Assembly: GCF_000025965.1 (NCBI RefSeq)
Contig: NC_006513.1
Location: 3,410,001-3,474,000 of the forward strand
From: Aromatoleum aromaticum EbN1
Lineage (GTDB): Bacteria; Pseudomonadota; Gammaproteobacteria; Burkholderiales; Rhodocyclaceae
Reading direction: 5' to 3'
DNA: 64,000 nt
The position numbers and the translations under genes were made by a program. The first letter of the stretch is position 1, and each line of letters opens with the position of its first letter. The notes below the pieces were generated by a model, which had not been told where the DNA came from, made no database searches, and was given only the letters and a program-made list of their open reading frames with translations. Positions 39,546 through 48,551 of this stretch are shown one piece after another.

Positions 39546-40163
39546 TCAGCGCGCCCCCGAAGTGCCGAAATCGACGCTCGGCGGACGCGAGATCTCCTGT
39601 TCGTTCGCGACGGTGAAACCGGCTTTCGGCTCGTAGCTGAAGATCATCGCGGTCAGGTTCGTCGGAAAGCTGCGCGCGAGCACGTTATATTCCTGCACCG
39701 TCTTGATGTAGCTGTTACGCGCGACGGTGATGCGGTTCTCGGTCCCTTCCAGCTGCACTCGCAAGTCCTGGAAAGCCTGGTTCGCCCGCAGGTTCGGATA
39801 GTTTTCGGCAACTGCCAGCAGTCGCGACAGGGCGCCGCCGAGCTGGCTCTGCGCCTGCTGGAAGCGTTCCATCGCCTGGGGATCATCGAGCATCTCGGGC
39901 GTGACCTGGATCGCCGTCGCGCGCGAGCGCGCTTCGATTACACGGGTGAGCGTTTCCTGTTCGAAATTCGCCTCGCCCTTGACAGTGTTCACGAGATTCG
40001 GGATGAGATCGGCGCGGCGCTGGTACTGGTTCAGCACCTCCGCCCAGGCTGCCTTGCTTTGCTCGTCGAGGCGCTGGAAATCGTTGTAGCCGCAGCCGCC
40101 AAGGCCGAGCAGCGCGCACGCGGCGACGACCACGGAGAAGCGTCGGAAAAGTCTCTCGAACAT
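39546..40163 (-). CDS. lemA: LemA family lipoprotein
   Basis: A 205-residue LemA protein. The N-terminus has a lipoprotein signal with lipobox LGLGGC, then the family core YNDFQRLDEQSKAAWAEVLNQ with YQRRADLIPNLV, and the helical region ending FSYEPKAGF. Predicted coiled alpha-helical periplasmic protein. First gene of the operon with the two TPM genes, a pairing seen in many bacteria. Its cellular role is not settled. Confidence 0.92.
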   Translation of the reverse strand: MFERLFRRFSVVVAACALLGLGGCGYNDFQRLDEQSKAAWAEVLNQYQRRADLIPNLVNTVKGEANFEQETLTRVIEARSRATAIQVTPEMLDDPQAMERFQQAQSQLGGALSRLLAVAENYPNLRANQAFQDLRVQLEGTENRITVARNSYIKTVQEYNVLARSFPTNLTAMIFSYEPKAGFTVANEQEISRPPSVDFGTSGAR

Positions 40164-40413
40164 GCGGTGCGTCCCTCCATCGATTTTTGCGCGCGGGCAG
40201 CGCCCCGGTCGGGTCGGGTTGCAAACCTTCCCGTCGCTCGGCCATGCGCCATCATAAAGCCGCTCGCAGCATAGGTGTCCGGAATATTTGCGCTGCCTTC
40301 AGCCCTGTGCGGCTCGGGGCGACACAAGCGCGGCGGGCTGCCCCTGTCGATCCGCGAGGCGGGCGCGCCGACGCCGCGATTGCGGCAGCAGCGCCCGGAG
40401 AGGTCGAAAGGTC

Positions 40414-41518
40414 TCAGACGCCCTGTTTCAGGCTCGCCGCGATGAAGTCGTCGAGGTCGCCGTCGAGCACGGCCTGGGTGTTGCCGACCTCAAAGTTCGT
40501 GCGCAGATCCTTGATGCGCGACTGGTCGAGCACGTAGGAGCGGATCTGGTGGCCCCAGCCGATGTCGCTCTTCGAGTCTTCGAGCTTTTGCTGCTCGCTC
40601 TGGCGCTTGCGCAGTTCCAGTTCGTACAGCCGCGCTTTCAGCATCGACATCGCCTCGGCCTTGTTCTTGTGCTGCGAGCGGTCGTTCTGGCACTGCACGA
40701 CGACGCCGGTCGGCTCGTGCGTGATGCGCACCGCGGAGTCGGTCTTGTTGATGTGCTGGCCGCCCGCGCCGGAAGCGCGATAGGTGTCGATGCGCAGGTC
40801 GGCCGGGTTGATGTCGATCTGGATCGAATCATCGACTTCCGGATACACGAACACCGACGAGAAGCTGGTGTGGCGCCGCGCGTTCGAGTCGAACGGGCTC
40901 TTGCGCACGAGACGGTGGATGCCGGTTTCGGTGCGCAGGAAGCCGTACGCGTAGTCGCCGCTGACCTTGATCGTCGCGCCCTTGATGCCGGCGACTTCGC
41001 CTTCGGATTCTTCCATCAACTCGACGTTGAAGCCCTTGCGCTCGCAGTAGCGCAGGTACATGCGTTCGAGCATGCCGGCCCAGTCCTGCGCCTCGGTGCC
41101 GCCGGCCCCGGCCTGGATTTCGATGAAGCAGGGGTTCGGGTCCATCGGATTGGAGAACATCCGGCGGAATTCGAGCGCATGCACTTTCGCCTGAAGCTCC
41201 CCGATGTCGGCTTCGACCGCGGCGAGTGTGTCTTCGTCGTCTTCGGCTTCGGCGAGATCGAAGAGGTCCTTCAGGTCGGAAGACAGGCTTTCGATATCGC
41301 GCAGGTTGTGCACCACGTCTTCGAGTTGGCGCTTCTCCTTGCCGAGTTCCTGCGCCTTCTCGGCGTTGTTCCAGACGGCCGGGTCTTCGAGAGCGCGGGT
41401 TACTTCTTCGAGTTTCGACGATTTCTCGTCGTAGTCAAAGATACCTCCGGAGTTCGCGACCGCGGGCACGCAGGTCGTCGAGTTGCTGGGCGATGGCGTT
41501 GAGGCGTTCGGCTTCCAT
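40414..41518 (-). CDS. prfB: Peptide chain release factor 2, with programmed +1 frameshift
   Basis: The gene starts at ATG 41518. After 27 codons the frame reaches the site AGG TAT CTT TGA C, with the internal CGGAGG a few bases before it. The TGA occupies 41437-41435, and reading resumes one base on at 41436. The joined product has 367 residues, near E. coli RF2 (365). It carries GGQ in [10 protein letters not shown] and the stop-codon-reading motif SPF in [14 protein letters not shown]2 releases peptides at UGA and UAA, and the frameshift makes its own synthesis depend on RF2 scarcity. A caller that ignores the shift will truncate the N-terminus. Confidence 0.96.
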
Positions 41519-41764
41519 ACGGCACTCCGGAAAATCGGGAAAGCCGGAGAGTATACCCGGGCGGTGCTGTTACGCGGGACAGAATCTCGGACATCCGGGC
41601 AGGGATCGCCGCGGCGCTTCGAGCCGCGCGTCGGCTACAGTTGCGGCTGATGGGAAAACCACGGCCGATCACGGCTACGACCGGCCCACCCGATGAGGGA
41701 AAGAGAACGGAAGGGCTGATGGTGTTCGCGGTCTGACCGGATCCCGGATTTCGCGCTGCACAAA
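41519..41764. other. Intergenic stretch upstream of prfB
   Basis: Contains no credible gene. It should hold the prfB promoter; no clear boxes were identified. Confidence 0.4.
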
Positions 41765-41794
41765 TGAAAACGGCGACCGCTGGGCGGCCGCCGT
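41765..41794 (-). terminator. Terminator of the OmpW gene
   Basis: On the minus strand ACGGCGGCCG and CGGTCGCCGT form a 10-base stem with one G-T pair around CCCAG, followed by TTTTC. It starts about 30 bases past the OmpW stop codon. Confidence 0.75.
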
Positions 41795-41824
41795 GGTTTC
41801 ACGAGTGAACTGCGATACCGGCGA

Positions 41825-42502
41825 TCAGAAGCGGTAGCCGACGCCGACCATGTACACCCACGGGTCGATATCGATGTCGACCTTGACCTTGCCGAGCGCC
41901 GGATGACGCGCAGTCGCCTCGCCGTCGATGCCGATGCGCCACACGGCAGCGTTGAGAATAACCTTGTCGGTCAGCATGTAGTCGAGACCCGCCTGGAGTG
42001 CGAGGCCCCACGAGCTTTCGCGGTCGAGGTGGGAGAATCCTTGTGCCTTGCGTGCGCTGGTCAGCTCTTCATTGAAGAACGTCGTGTAGTTGATGCCGGC
42101 GCCGACGTAAGGCTGCCACTTCGACGAGGAGTCCATCGGGAAATATTGCAGCGAGAGCGTCGGCGGGAGTTGCTCGATCGTCGAGAGCCTGCCGTCGAGA
42201 CCACCTCCGATTCCTTTCAGGCCGACTACGTGCTTGAAGGGGGTCGCGGCGAGGAGTTCGATGCCGACATGATCGCGGATCATGTACGACAGCGTCACAC
42301 CGAGTTGCGTGTTGTTGTCGACTGTGACTTTGGCTCCCGGGATTTTGCCCGTCGCCGTGGTGGAGACACTCGAATCGTCGACTGTCGGATCGACCATGAT
42401 GGCCCCGGCCCGCACGACGATGTCGCCTTGTTTGTATGCCTGGGCGAGCGGGCTTGCCAGAGTCAGGGCCAGCATCGAGGAAAAGAGAACGGAACGTTTC
42501 AC
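41825..42502 (-). CDS. ompW: OmpW family outer-membrane protein
   Basis: 225 residues from a GTG at 42502, behind AAGGAG at 6 bases; a longer frame to 42550 lacks a ribosome-binding site. A signal peptide (VKRSVLFSSMLALTLASPLAQA) precedes the eight-stranded barrel, with the OmpW hallmarks GDIVVRAGAIMVDP, NNTQLGVTLSYM, KWQPYVGAGINYT and the terminal aromatic YMVGVGYRF. OmpW-type barrels have a narrow hydrophobic channel and are linked to small hydrophobic molecule passage and stress. A palindrome overlaps its likely -10 box, suggesting specific control. Confidence 0.92.
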   Translation of the reverse strand: MKRSVLFSSMLALTLASPLAQAYKQGDIVVRAGAIMVDPTVDDSSVSTTATGKIPGAKVTVDNNTQLGVTLSYMIRDHVGIELLAATPFKHVVGLKGIGGGLDGRLSTIEQLPPTLSLQYFPMDSSSKWQPYVGAGINYTTFFNEELTSARKAQGFSHLDRESSWGLALQAGLDYMLTDKVILNAAVWRIGIDGEATARHPALGKVKVDIDIDPWVYMVGVGYRF

Positions 42503-42539
42503 GGCTTGCTCCTTTTGTATGAAATCTTTACTGCCGTGG

Positions 42540-42566
42540 ATTGTAACCATTTCTTAATAATGGTTA
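42540..42566 (-). promoter_or_regulatory. ompW promoter with overlapping palindromic operator
   Basis: TAACCATT (42544-42551) and AATGGTTA (42559-42566) form a perfect 8-base inverted repeat with a 7-base spacer. Its edge overlaps a TACAAT -10 box (42545-42540 on minus) about 38 bases before the GTG. This is a typical position for a repressor or redox regulator site. It does not match the FNR consensus. Confidence 0.55.
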
Positions 42567-42921
42567 TATGCGCTGCACAAAAATATTTCTTTTGGGTAGA
42601 TAGATAAAATTGATCGCGACCACCGTTCCTGCCGGAGAGAACTCCGTCCGCCAAGGGGTTAGCGAGCTCAAGGTACCTGAGGGCTCGAAAAGAGCCGCGC
42701 TGGGGAAACGGAGCTTGCTTTCCCACCTTTGACTCGGTTCACGTCACGACGTGGATGCCGAGCAATACCGTCCAGCGGAGGAATCCCAGGCATGCTGCAT
42801 TGCAGCATCCGTGGTGTCGCCTGGAGATTTTATTGGAGCGATGCAGCACGCGCTGCGACCGTCCGGAGCCACTGCCATGCGGGATTTTCGCAGCGGACGC
42901 TGCGCTCGGCAGCGGGACGGG
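42567..42921. other. Intergenic stretch between ompW and recJ
   Basis: No gene is recognised. The minus strand contains a short hairpin GGCTC-TTTTC-GAGCC near 42690 and a CGCAGCG-type repeat near 42895 just after recJ that may end its transcript. Confidence 0.35.
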
Positions 42922-44613
42922 CTATACAGTGTCGAAGTGTTCGAGCATCAACTGCAGGTTGGTGACGCCGTTGTATTCGTTCGGCGCGAGCCGGTAGGCA
43001 GCATGGATGCTCGCTCCCGCGCTCTCGGCGAAGTTGAAGCGGATCGCGTCGAAGCGCACGCCGTTCTTCGATAACTGCAGCTTCAGGTGCTTGTCCTTGA
43101 GCAGACGCTGGTTGTCGACGCGGAAATGGTCCTCGAACACCGGCGCCGCGAAGCCCTGTCCCCAGATGTCCTGTTCGATCAGTCGCGCTGAATCGAGCGT
43201 CATGTAACCGCTTTCGAGCACGCCGTCGGTTTCCAGCGTGCGCGTCAGGTCGGCGGTGCCGACGAGTGATTGGACGATCTCCTCGAACGCCCCCCCGAAG
43301 CGCCGGTAATCCGTTTCGCGGATCGTCAGGCCCGCCGCCATCGCGTGGCCGCCGAAGCGCAGGATCAGGTCGGGATGCCGCTTGGCGACGAGATCGAGCG
43401 CGTCGCGCAGGTGCACGTTGGCAATCGAGCGCCCCGATCCCTTCAGTTCGCCGTCCGCGCCGCGCGCGAATGCGACGACAGGCCGGTGCAGTTTCTCCTT
43501 GATGCGTCCGGCGACGATGCCGATGACGCCCTGGTGCCAGTCCGGCTCGAACAGGCTCACGGACGCCGTTTGTCCCGGGTCGAAGCCAGCGAGGCGCATC
43601 AGCGCGTCTTCCTGCATGCCCTGTTCGATGCTGCGCCGCTCGCGGTTCAACTTGTCGAGATCCTGGGCGATGTTCAGCGCGCGGCCCATGTCGTCGCTGA
43701 TCAGGCATTCAATGCCCAGGCTCATGTCCGAGAGCCGACCGGCGGCGTTCAGCCGCGGGCCGAGCGCGAAACCGAGGTCGAAAGTGTTCGCGCGTTCGAA
43801 CTCGCGTCCGGCCGCGGCGAACAGCGCGCGGACGCCGGGCTGCATGCGCCCGGCTCGCATGCGGGCGAGCCCCTGGGCGACGAGGATGCGGTTGTTGTGG
43901 TCGAGCTTCACGACGTCGGCAACAGTGCCGAGCGCGACGAGGTCGAGCAGCTCGCCGAGGTTCGGTTCCTGCCGCCCGGAGAACGCGCCGCGGCTGCGCA
44001 GTTCGGCGCGCAGCGCGAGCATCGTGTAGAACATCACGCCGACGCCGGCGAGCGCCTTGCTCGGGAAGTCGCAGCCCGGCTGATTCGGATTGACGATGAC
44101 GTCCGCATCGGGGAGCGCGTCGCCGGGCAGGTGATGGTCGGTGATGAGCGTCGCCATGCCGTAGCTGCGCGCCGCGGCGATCCCTTCGACACTGGCGATG
44201 CCGTTGTCGACGGTGATCAGCAGGTCGGGCTCCATCCGCGCAGCCAGTTCGACGATCGCCGGCGTGAGGCCGTAGCCGTATTCGAAGCGGTTCGGCACGA
44301 GATAGCCGACGTCGGCGCCGAAAGCGCGCAAGGCCCGAACTCCGACGGCGCAGGCAGTGGCGCCGTCGCAGTCGTAGTCGGCGACGATCACCATCCGCGC
44401 GCCGGCCTCGATCGCGTCGGCGAGCAGTTGCGCGGCTTCATCGGTGCCGCGCAGCGCCCCCGGCGGCAGCAGCCCCTTGAGGCCGTAGTCGAGCTCCTCG
44501 CGCCGCGAGATGCCGCGCGCCGCATAAATGCGCGCGAGCAGCGGATGGGTGCCGCCGTCGATCAGGCGCTGGACGACGCGGGGCGGAACGGTGCGGGACT
44601 GGATGCGTGTCAT
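42922..44613 (-). CDS. recJ: Single-stranded-DNA-specific exonuclease RecJ
   Basis: 563 residues from the ATG at 44613, which overlaps the preceding stop as ATGA; an in-frame extension to 45168 is an out-of-frame shadow of the upstream gene. DHH-family motifs are present: VIVADYDCDGATA, TVDNGIAS, ITDHHLPGD, then the DHHA1 region with GGHAMAAGL. RecJ digests single-stranded DNA 5' to 3' in recombination and mismatch repair using divalent metals. Length is standard. Confidence 0.95.
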   Translation of the reverse strand: MTRIQSRTVPPRVVQRLIDGGTHPLLARIYAARGISRREELDYGLKGLLPPGALRGTDEAAQLLADAIEAGARMVIVADYDCDGATACAVGVRALRAFGADVGYLVPNRFEYGYGLTPAIVELAARMEPDLLITVDNGIASVEGIAAARSYGMATLITDHHLPGDALPDADVIVNPNQPGCDFPSKALAGVGVMFYTMLALRAELRSRGAFSGRQEPNLGELLDLVALGTVADVVKLDHNNRILVAQGLARMRAGRMQPGVRALFAAAGREFERANTFDLGFALGPRLNAAGRLSDMSLGIECLISDDMGRALNIAQDLDKLNRERRSIEQGMQEDALMRLAGFDPGQTASVSLFEPDWHQGVIGIVAGRIKEKLHRPVVAFARGADGELKGSGRSIANVHLRDALDLVAKRHPDLILRFGGHAMAAGLTIRETDYRRFGGAFEEIVQSLVGTADLTRTLETDGVLESGYMTLDSARLIEQDIWGQGFAAPVFEDHFRVDNQRLLKDKHLKLQLSKNGVRFDAIRFNFAESAGASIHAAYRLAPNEYNGVTNLQLMLEHFDTV

Positions 44614-45698
44614 CGGCGGGCGGGGGCAGGGTCGGCGACGGGTTTGGCGGGGAGAGACGGAGCCGGCGGGGTGAGCGATTCGAGAAGGGCGTCGAAAGCG
44701 AGCGGTTTGCGCCAGAATTTCCAGCGCTCGTCGGCGCGCACCACGAGTTCGAACGTGCCGCGGTCGCCGGGGGCGGTGAGAGTCAGTTTCTGCACGCGGC
44801 CATCGCCGAGCGCCCCGGCGAGCGGTGCGAGCCAGTCGCGTTCGAGCGTGGCGAGGTTGCTGCGCCAGGCGTCGAGATCGAGCTGTCGTGCCGCGTGGAC
44901 GAGCGTGTCGAGGACGACAATCGTGTCTTCGCGCAACGCCGTCGCGAGATCCGGCGCCGAGACTTCGGCTCCGGTGGCGCGCACCATGCCGCGGGCGAGC
45001 GGTTCGGCTGCCTGCACTGCGGGCAGCGTCCCAGCCGGGGCCGGTGCCAGCGCTCCAGCACCCCAGAACCACAGGCTGTTCGCAGGACGCCGTCCGGCGG
45101 CTTCGCGTGCCTGGTTGAGCGGATGGTTGTGCAGCAGCACCTGCACTTCGTTCATCGTGCGCTGCCACAGGCGGGCGTCGTCGCCTTCGGGCAGGAACTG
45201 GCGGATCGGCCGTCCGATGACGTCATGCAGCGGAAAAAGCCTGGCGCGAGTCGGCGCGGCCAAGCGGAGGTACCAGCGCGTTGGCGTGCACGCTTCGAAG
45301 CGGCCGAGATCGCCGAAATTATCGTTGAGGGCGGCGATCAGCGCGCAGACGTCGTCGTCGCCGAGTTCATCGGCCGGGAAGTCGTTGAGCAGCAGGTGTT
45401 CGCGCGCGAAGGACAGGTTCACGGGGTCGGCGCACAGCCAGGCGCCGCCCGGATCGGGCGCGAGTGGGGCCGATTCGCCGAGGCGGCGCAGCGCGGCCAG
45501 CGGCAGCGGGCCGTCGGACGAGCCGGTGCCCAGACCGAACAGGCGCGCAAGCTGGAGGTCGAGCGGCTCGAAGTCCCGGTGTTCGCGCCGTCCGCGGCCG
45601 AGGAGGCGTGCGAGTGCGGGAAGTTCGATGCCCGCTGCGGGGGCGACGAGCGAAGCGCCGGGCCAGATCAGGCCGGGAATGACGAGGTGAATCTGCAT
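44610..45698 (-). CDS. RpfE-type protein (phosphoglycerate mutase-like regulatory protein)
   Basis: A 362-residue protein opening MQIHLVIPGLIWP, with WLCADPVNLSFAREHLLL, RWYLRLAAPTRARLFPL, MNEVQVLLHNHPLNQAREA and NSLWFWGAG. This is the conserved betaproteobacterial protein usually annotated as RpfE or as cofactor-independent phosphoglycerate mutase-like, and it is typically found directly before recJ, as here. Catalytic metal-binding residues of true mutases are not obvious. Function uncertain. Confidence 0.8.
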   Translation of the reverse strand: MQIHLVIPGLIWPGASLVAPAAGIELPALARLLGRGRREHRDFEPLDLQLARLFGLGTGSSDGPLPLAALRRLGESAPLAPDPGGAWLCADPVNLSFAREHLLLNDFPADELGDDDVCALIAALNDNFGDLGRFEACTPTRWYLRLAAPTRARLFPLHDVIGRPIRQFLPEGDDARLWQRTMNEVQVLLHNHPLNQAREAAGRRPANSLWFWGAGALAPAPAGTLPAVQAAEPLARGMVRATGAEVSAPDLATALREDTIVVLDTLVHAARQLDLDAWRSNLATLERDWLAPLAGALGDGRVQKLTLTAPGDRGTFELVVRADERWKFWRKPLAFDALLESLTPPAPSLPAKPVADPAPARR

Positions 45699-45957
45699 GT
45701 AGCGACCACAACAAGAAGCGGATCGAGTCTAGCACAGCGCCTGACTGGTCCGGCGGCACCAGACGATCGGGCCAGCGCGGGAGTCGACGCCGCTCCCGGT
45801 GCGGGCCAGGCCGCAGCGTTCGTGCTCGCGTCGGCAAGGGCAGGACGCGTGAAAACGAGCCGGTTCGTCGCGATTTTTCGCGATCCTGCCGGCTGTTCAT
45901 CGCGCTGCGCCTGTCCTTGCGGCAGAATGGCGCCTTTTCGCCGCTGCCCCCCACCCG

Positions 45958-47211
45958 ATGCGTTACGAAATCCTGGTCGGTTTGCGTTACACCCGGTCGC
46001 GCAAGCGGGCGCAGGGGCGCAACCGCTTCATCTCCTTCATCTCGCTGGTGTCGATGCTCGGCACTGCGCTGGGCATCGCCGCGCTGATCGTCGTGTTGTC
46101 GGTGATGAACGGCTTCCAGGAAGAGTTGCGCACGCGCATCCTCGGCGTCGCTTCGCACGTGCAGGTCTCCGGTTTCGACGGCGAGCTCGATGCGTGGCAA
46201 CAGGTTGCCGACCAGGCTGCGCGCCATCCGGATGTGGTCGCCACGGCGCCGTACATCCAGGAACAGGGCATGCTGTCGTTCGACCAGGCGGTGCGCGGCA
46301 CGCTGGTGCGCGGCGTGCTGCCAGGGGCCGAGGACGGCGTCGCCGATTTCGTGCGCTTCATGCGCTCGGGCAGCTTCGACGCGCTGCAGCCCGGACGCTT
46401 CGGCATCGTGCTCGGGCGCGACCTCGCGTTCGCGCTGCAGGCGCAGGTCGGCGACAAGGTGACGCTGATCGCCCCGCAAGGACTGGTGACGCCGGCGGCA
46501 GTGCTGCCGCGGGTCAAGCAGTTCGAGGTCGTCGGGATCTTCGAAGCGGGGATGTTCGAGTACGACTCCGGCCTCGCGCTGATCCACCTGCGCGACGCCC
46601 AGGCGCTGTACCGCATGGACGAGCGCGTCAGCGGGGTGCGGCTGAAGCTCGACGACCTGTTCGCCGCGCCGCGCGTCGCGCGCGAGCTGCCGGGCCTGAT
46701 CGAAGGCGCTGTGGCGGTCAGCGACTGGACGCGCAGCCACGCGAATTTCTTCCGCGCGGTGGCGCTGGAGAAAACGATGATGACGATCATCCTGTTCCTG
46801 ATCGTCGCCGTCGCGGCGTTCAACATCGTGTCGACGCTGGTGATGGCGGTGCAGGAGAAGTATGCCGACATCGCGATCCTGCGCACGCTGGGCGCGAGTC
46901 CCGCGTCGATCATGGCGATTTTCGTGCTGCAGGGCGCGATCATCGGCCTCGTCGGCCTCGCCGCGGGGGTCGCCGGCGGCTTGTTGCTGGCGCACAACCT
47001 CGACGTCGTGATTCCCGCCCTTGAACAGATCACGGGCGCGACGTTGTGGAACAAGGAGATCTACTACATCAGCGAGCTGCCGTCGAAAGTGCTGCCGGCC
47101 GACGTGATCACGATCGTGTCGCTGTCCTTCGTGCTGACCCTGGTGGCGACGCTGTATCCGAGCTGGCGCGCGTCACGCGTGAACCCGGCCGAGGCCCTGC
47201 GCTATGAGTGA
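45958..47211 (+). CDS. lolC: Lipoprotein-releasing ABC transporter permease LolC/LolE
   Basis: A 417-residue permease with the MacB/FtsX-like plan: an N-terminal helix ([23 protein letters not shown] region, about 25-50), a periplasmic domain, and three C-terminal helices (about 272-295, 315-340, 378-400). The family opening [25 protein letters not shown] is diagnostic. With LolD it extracts lipoproteins from the inner membrane and hands them to LolA. It overlaps lolD by 8 bases. Confidence 0.94.
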   Translation: MRYEILVGLRYTRSRKRAQGRNRFISFISLVSMLGTALGIAALIVVLSVMNGFQEELRTRILGVASHVQVSGFDGELDAWQQVADQAARHPDVVATAPYIQEQGMLSFDQAVRGTLVRGVLPGAEDGVADFVRFMRSGSFDALQPGRFGIVLGRDLAFALQAQVGDKVTLIAPQGLVTPAAVLPRVKQFEVVGIFEAGMFEYDSGLALIHLRDAQALYRMDERVSGVRLKLDDLFAAPRVARELPGLIEGAVAVSDWTRSHANFFRAVALEKTMMTIILFLIVAVAAFNIVSTLVMAVQEKYADIAILRTLGASPASIMAIFVLQGAIIGLVGLAAGVAGGLLLAHNLDVVIPALEQITGATLWNKEIYYISELPSKVLPADVITIVSLSFVLTLVATLYPSWRASRVNPAEALRYE

Positions 47212-47890
47212 AGCGACGAACGAGCCGGTGCTGGCCTGCGAAGGCCTGTCGAAGACTTTCCGCGAAGGGGCTGACGCGCTGCAGGTGCTCGACGGCGTGA
47301 CGCTCGCAGTCGCACGCGGCGAACGCATCGCGATCGTCGGTGCGTCGGGCTCGGGCAAGAGCACCTTGCTGCATCTGCTCGGCGGGCTGGACGTGCCGAG
47401 CGCCGGCGCGGTGCGCCTGCACGGACGCGATTTTTCGCGCATGTCGGATGCCGAGCGCGGTCGGGTGCGCAACGAGGCGCTTGGGTTCGTGTATCAGTTT
47501 CACCACCTGCTGCCGGAATTCTCGGCGCTCGAGAACGTCGCGATGCCGCTCTACATCCGGCGCATGGAGCGCGAGGCGGCGAACGAACGGGCGGTGGCGA
47601 TGCTCAAGGAAGTCGGCCTCGGGCACCGGCTCGACCATGCACCCGGCGAGTTGTCCGGAGGCGAGCGCCAGCGCGCGGCGATCGCGCGGGCGCTGGTGAC
47701 TCAGCCGGCATGCGTGCTCGCGGACGAGCCGACCGGCAACCTCGACCGGCGCACCGCCCAGAGCGTGTTCGACCTGATGCTGAGCCTCAACGAGCGGCTC
47801 GCGACGAGCTTCATCATCGTCACCCACGACGAACAACTCGCCGGGCGGGCGCAGCGCACGCTGCGGCTTGACGACGGCCGGCTGGCGTGA
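47204..47890 (+). CDS. lolD: Lipoprotein-releasing ABC transporter ATPase LolD
   Basis: A 228-residue ABC ATPase: Walker [10 protein letters not shown], signature [15 protein letters not shown], Walker [12 protein letters not shown] and the LolD-specific [15 protein letters not shown] segment. It drives LolCE using ATP at the inner membrane. Its start lies inside the lolC coding end, implying coupled translation. Confidence 0.95.
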   Translation: MSEATNEPVLACEGLSKTFREGADALQVLDGVTLAVARGERIAIVGASGSGKSTLLHLLGGLDVPSAGAVRLHGRDFSRMSDAERGRVRNEALGFVYQFHHLLPEFSALENVAMPLYIRRMEREAANERAVAMLKEVGLGHRLDHAPGELSGGERQRAAIARALVTQPACVLADEPTGNLDRRTAQSVFDLMLSLNERLATSFIIVTHDEQLAGRAQRTLRLDDGRLA

Positions 47891-47902
47891 CTCGCAGGAT
47901 GT

Positions 47903-48454
47903 TCAGCCGCCGTTGCGATGGGTGCGGCGAGCGTGCCAGGTGCGGATCAGCCAGATTCGCCACGCTGCCTTGACGGTGAGGTAGCCGAGCAGCGACAGCG
48001 TCGCCGCGAGCAGGATCAGGCCCAGCCCCAGAGGCTTGCCCAGGCCCGCCATCCAGTCCACGAGCGCGCCACCCCACGCGATCAGCGTCATCTCGCCCAG
48101 TTCAGGAGGCGGCGCGAACTCCTGCCCGTTGATGCCCATGGCCCAGCTGCCGATCTCGTAGGCGAGAAAATACAGCGGGACGATCGTCACCGGGTTCGAA
48201 TACAGCGTCGTGATTATCGCCAGCGGCAGGTTGACGCGGAATGCCACGCAGCAGATCGCCGCCGCGCCCGCCTGCAGCGGTCCGGGAATGAGGCCGCAGA
48301 ACAATCCGACCGCGAAGCCGCCGGCTGCCGAATGTCGATTCAGGTGCCACAGGCGCGGGTGCAGCAGCGTGCTCGCGAACGGCCGCAGCCAACGGTTGGA
48401 GCGAATCGTTTCGTGCTTCGGCAGAAAACGCTTGAGGATCTTGCGCATGGTCAT
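47903..48454 (-). CDS. DUF2062 membrane protein
   Basis: 183 residues from ATG 48454 (48448 is an alternative two codons on). DUF2062 motifs NRHSAAGGFAVGLFCGLIPG and YSNPVTIVPLYFLAYEIG are clear, with three to four membrane helices. Function unknown. It is convergent with lolD, with 12 bases between stops. Confidence 0.88.
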   Translation of the reverse strand: MTMRKILKRFLPKHETIRSNRWLRPFASTLLHPRLWHLNRHSAAGGFAVGLFCGLIPGPLQAGAAAICCVAFRVNLPLAIITTLYSNPVTIVPLYFLAYEIGSWAMGINGQEFAPPPELGEMTLIAWGGALVDWMAGLGKPLGLGLILLAATLSLLGYLTVKAAWRIWLIRTWHARRTHRNGG

Positions 48455-48551
48455 CCGGTTCGGAGCGGGGATTCTAATGGTTCGCCCGGCAAGTCCCAAA
48501 CGCCGCAGCGAGCTTGTCAGCGCTTCCGGCGCACAGGCATGATGCCGAAAT

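Noticed and set aside
44614-45168. N-terminal extension of RecJ
   Set aside because: Arg-rich shadow within the RpfE-type gene; normal RecJ length and an ATGA coupling are obtained from 44613.
44607-47024. 805-residue plus-strand frame over the RpfE and lolC genes
   Set aside because: Lies antisense to one recognised gene and out of frame with another; no motifs.
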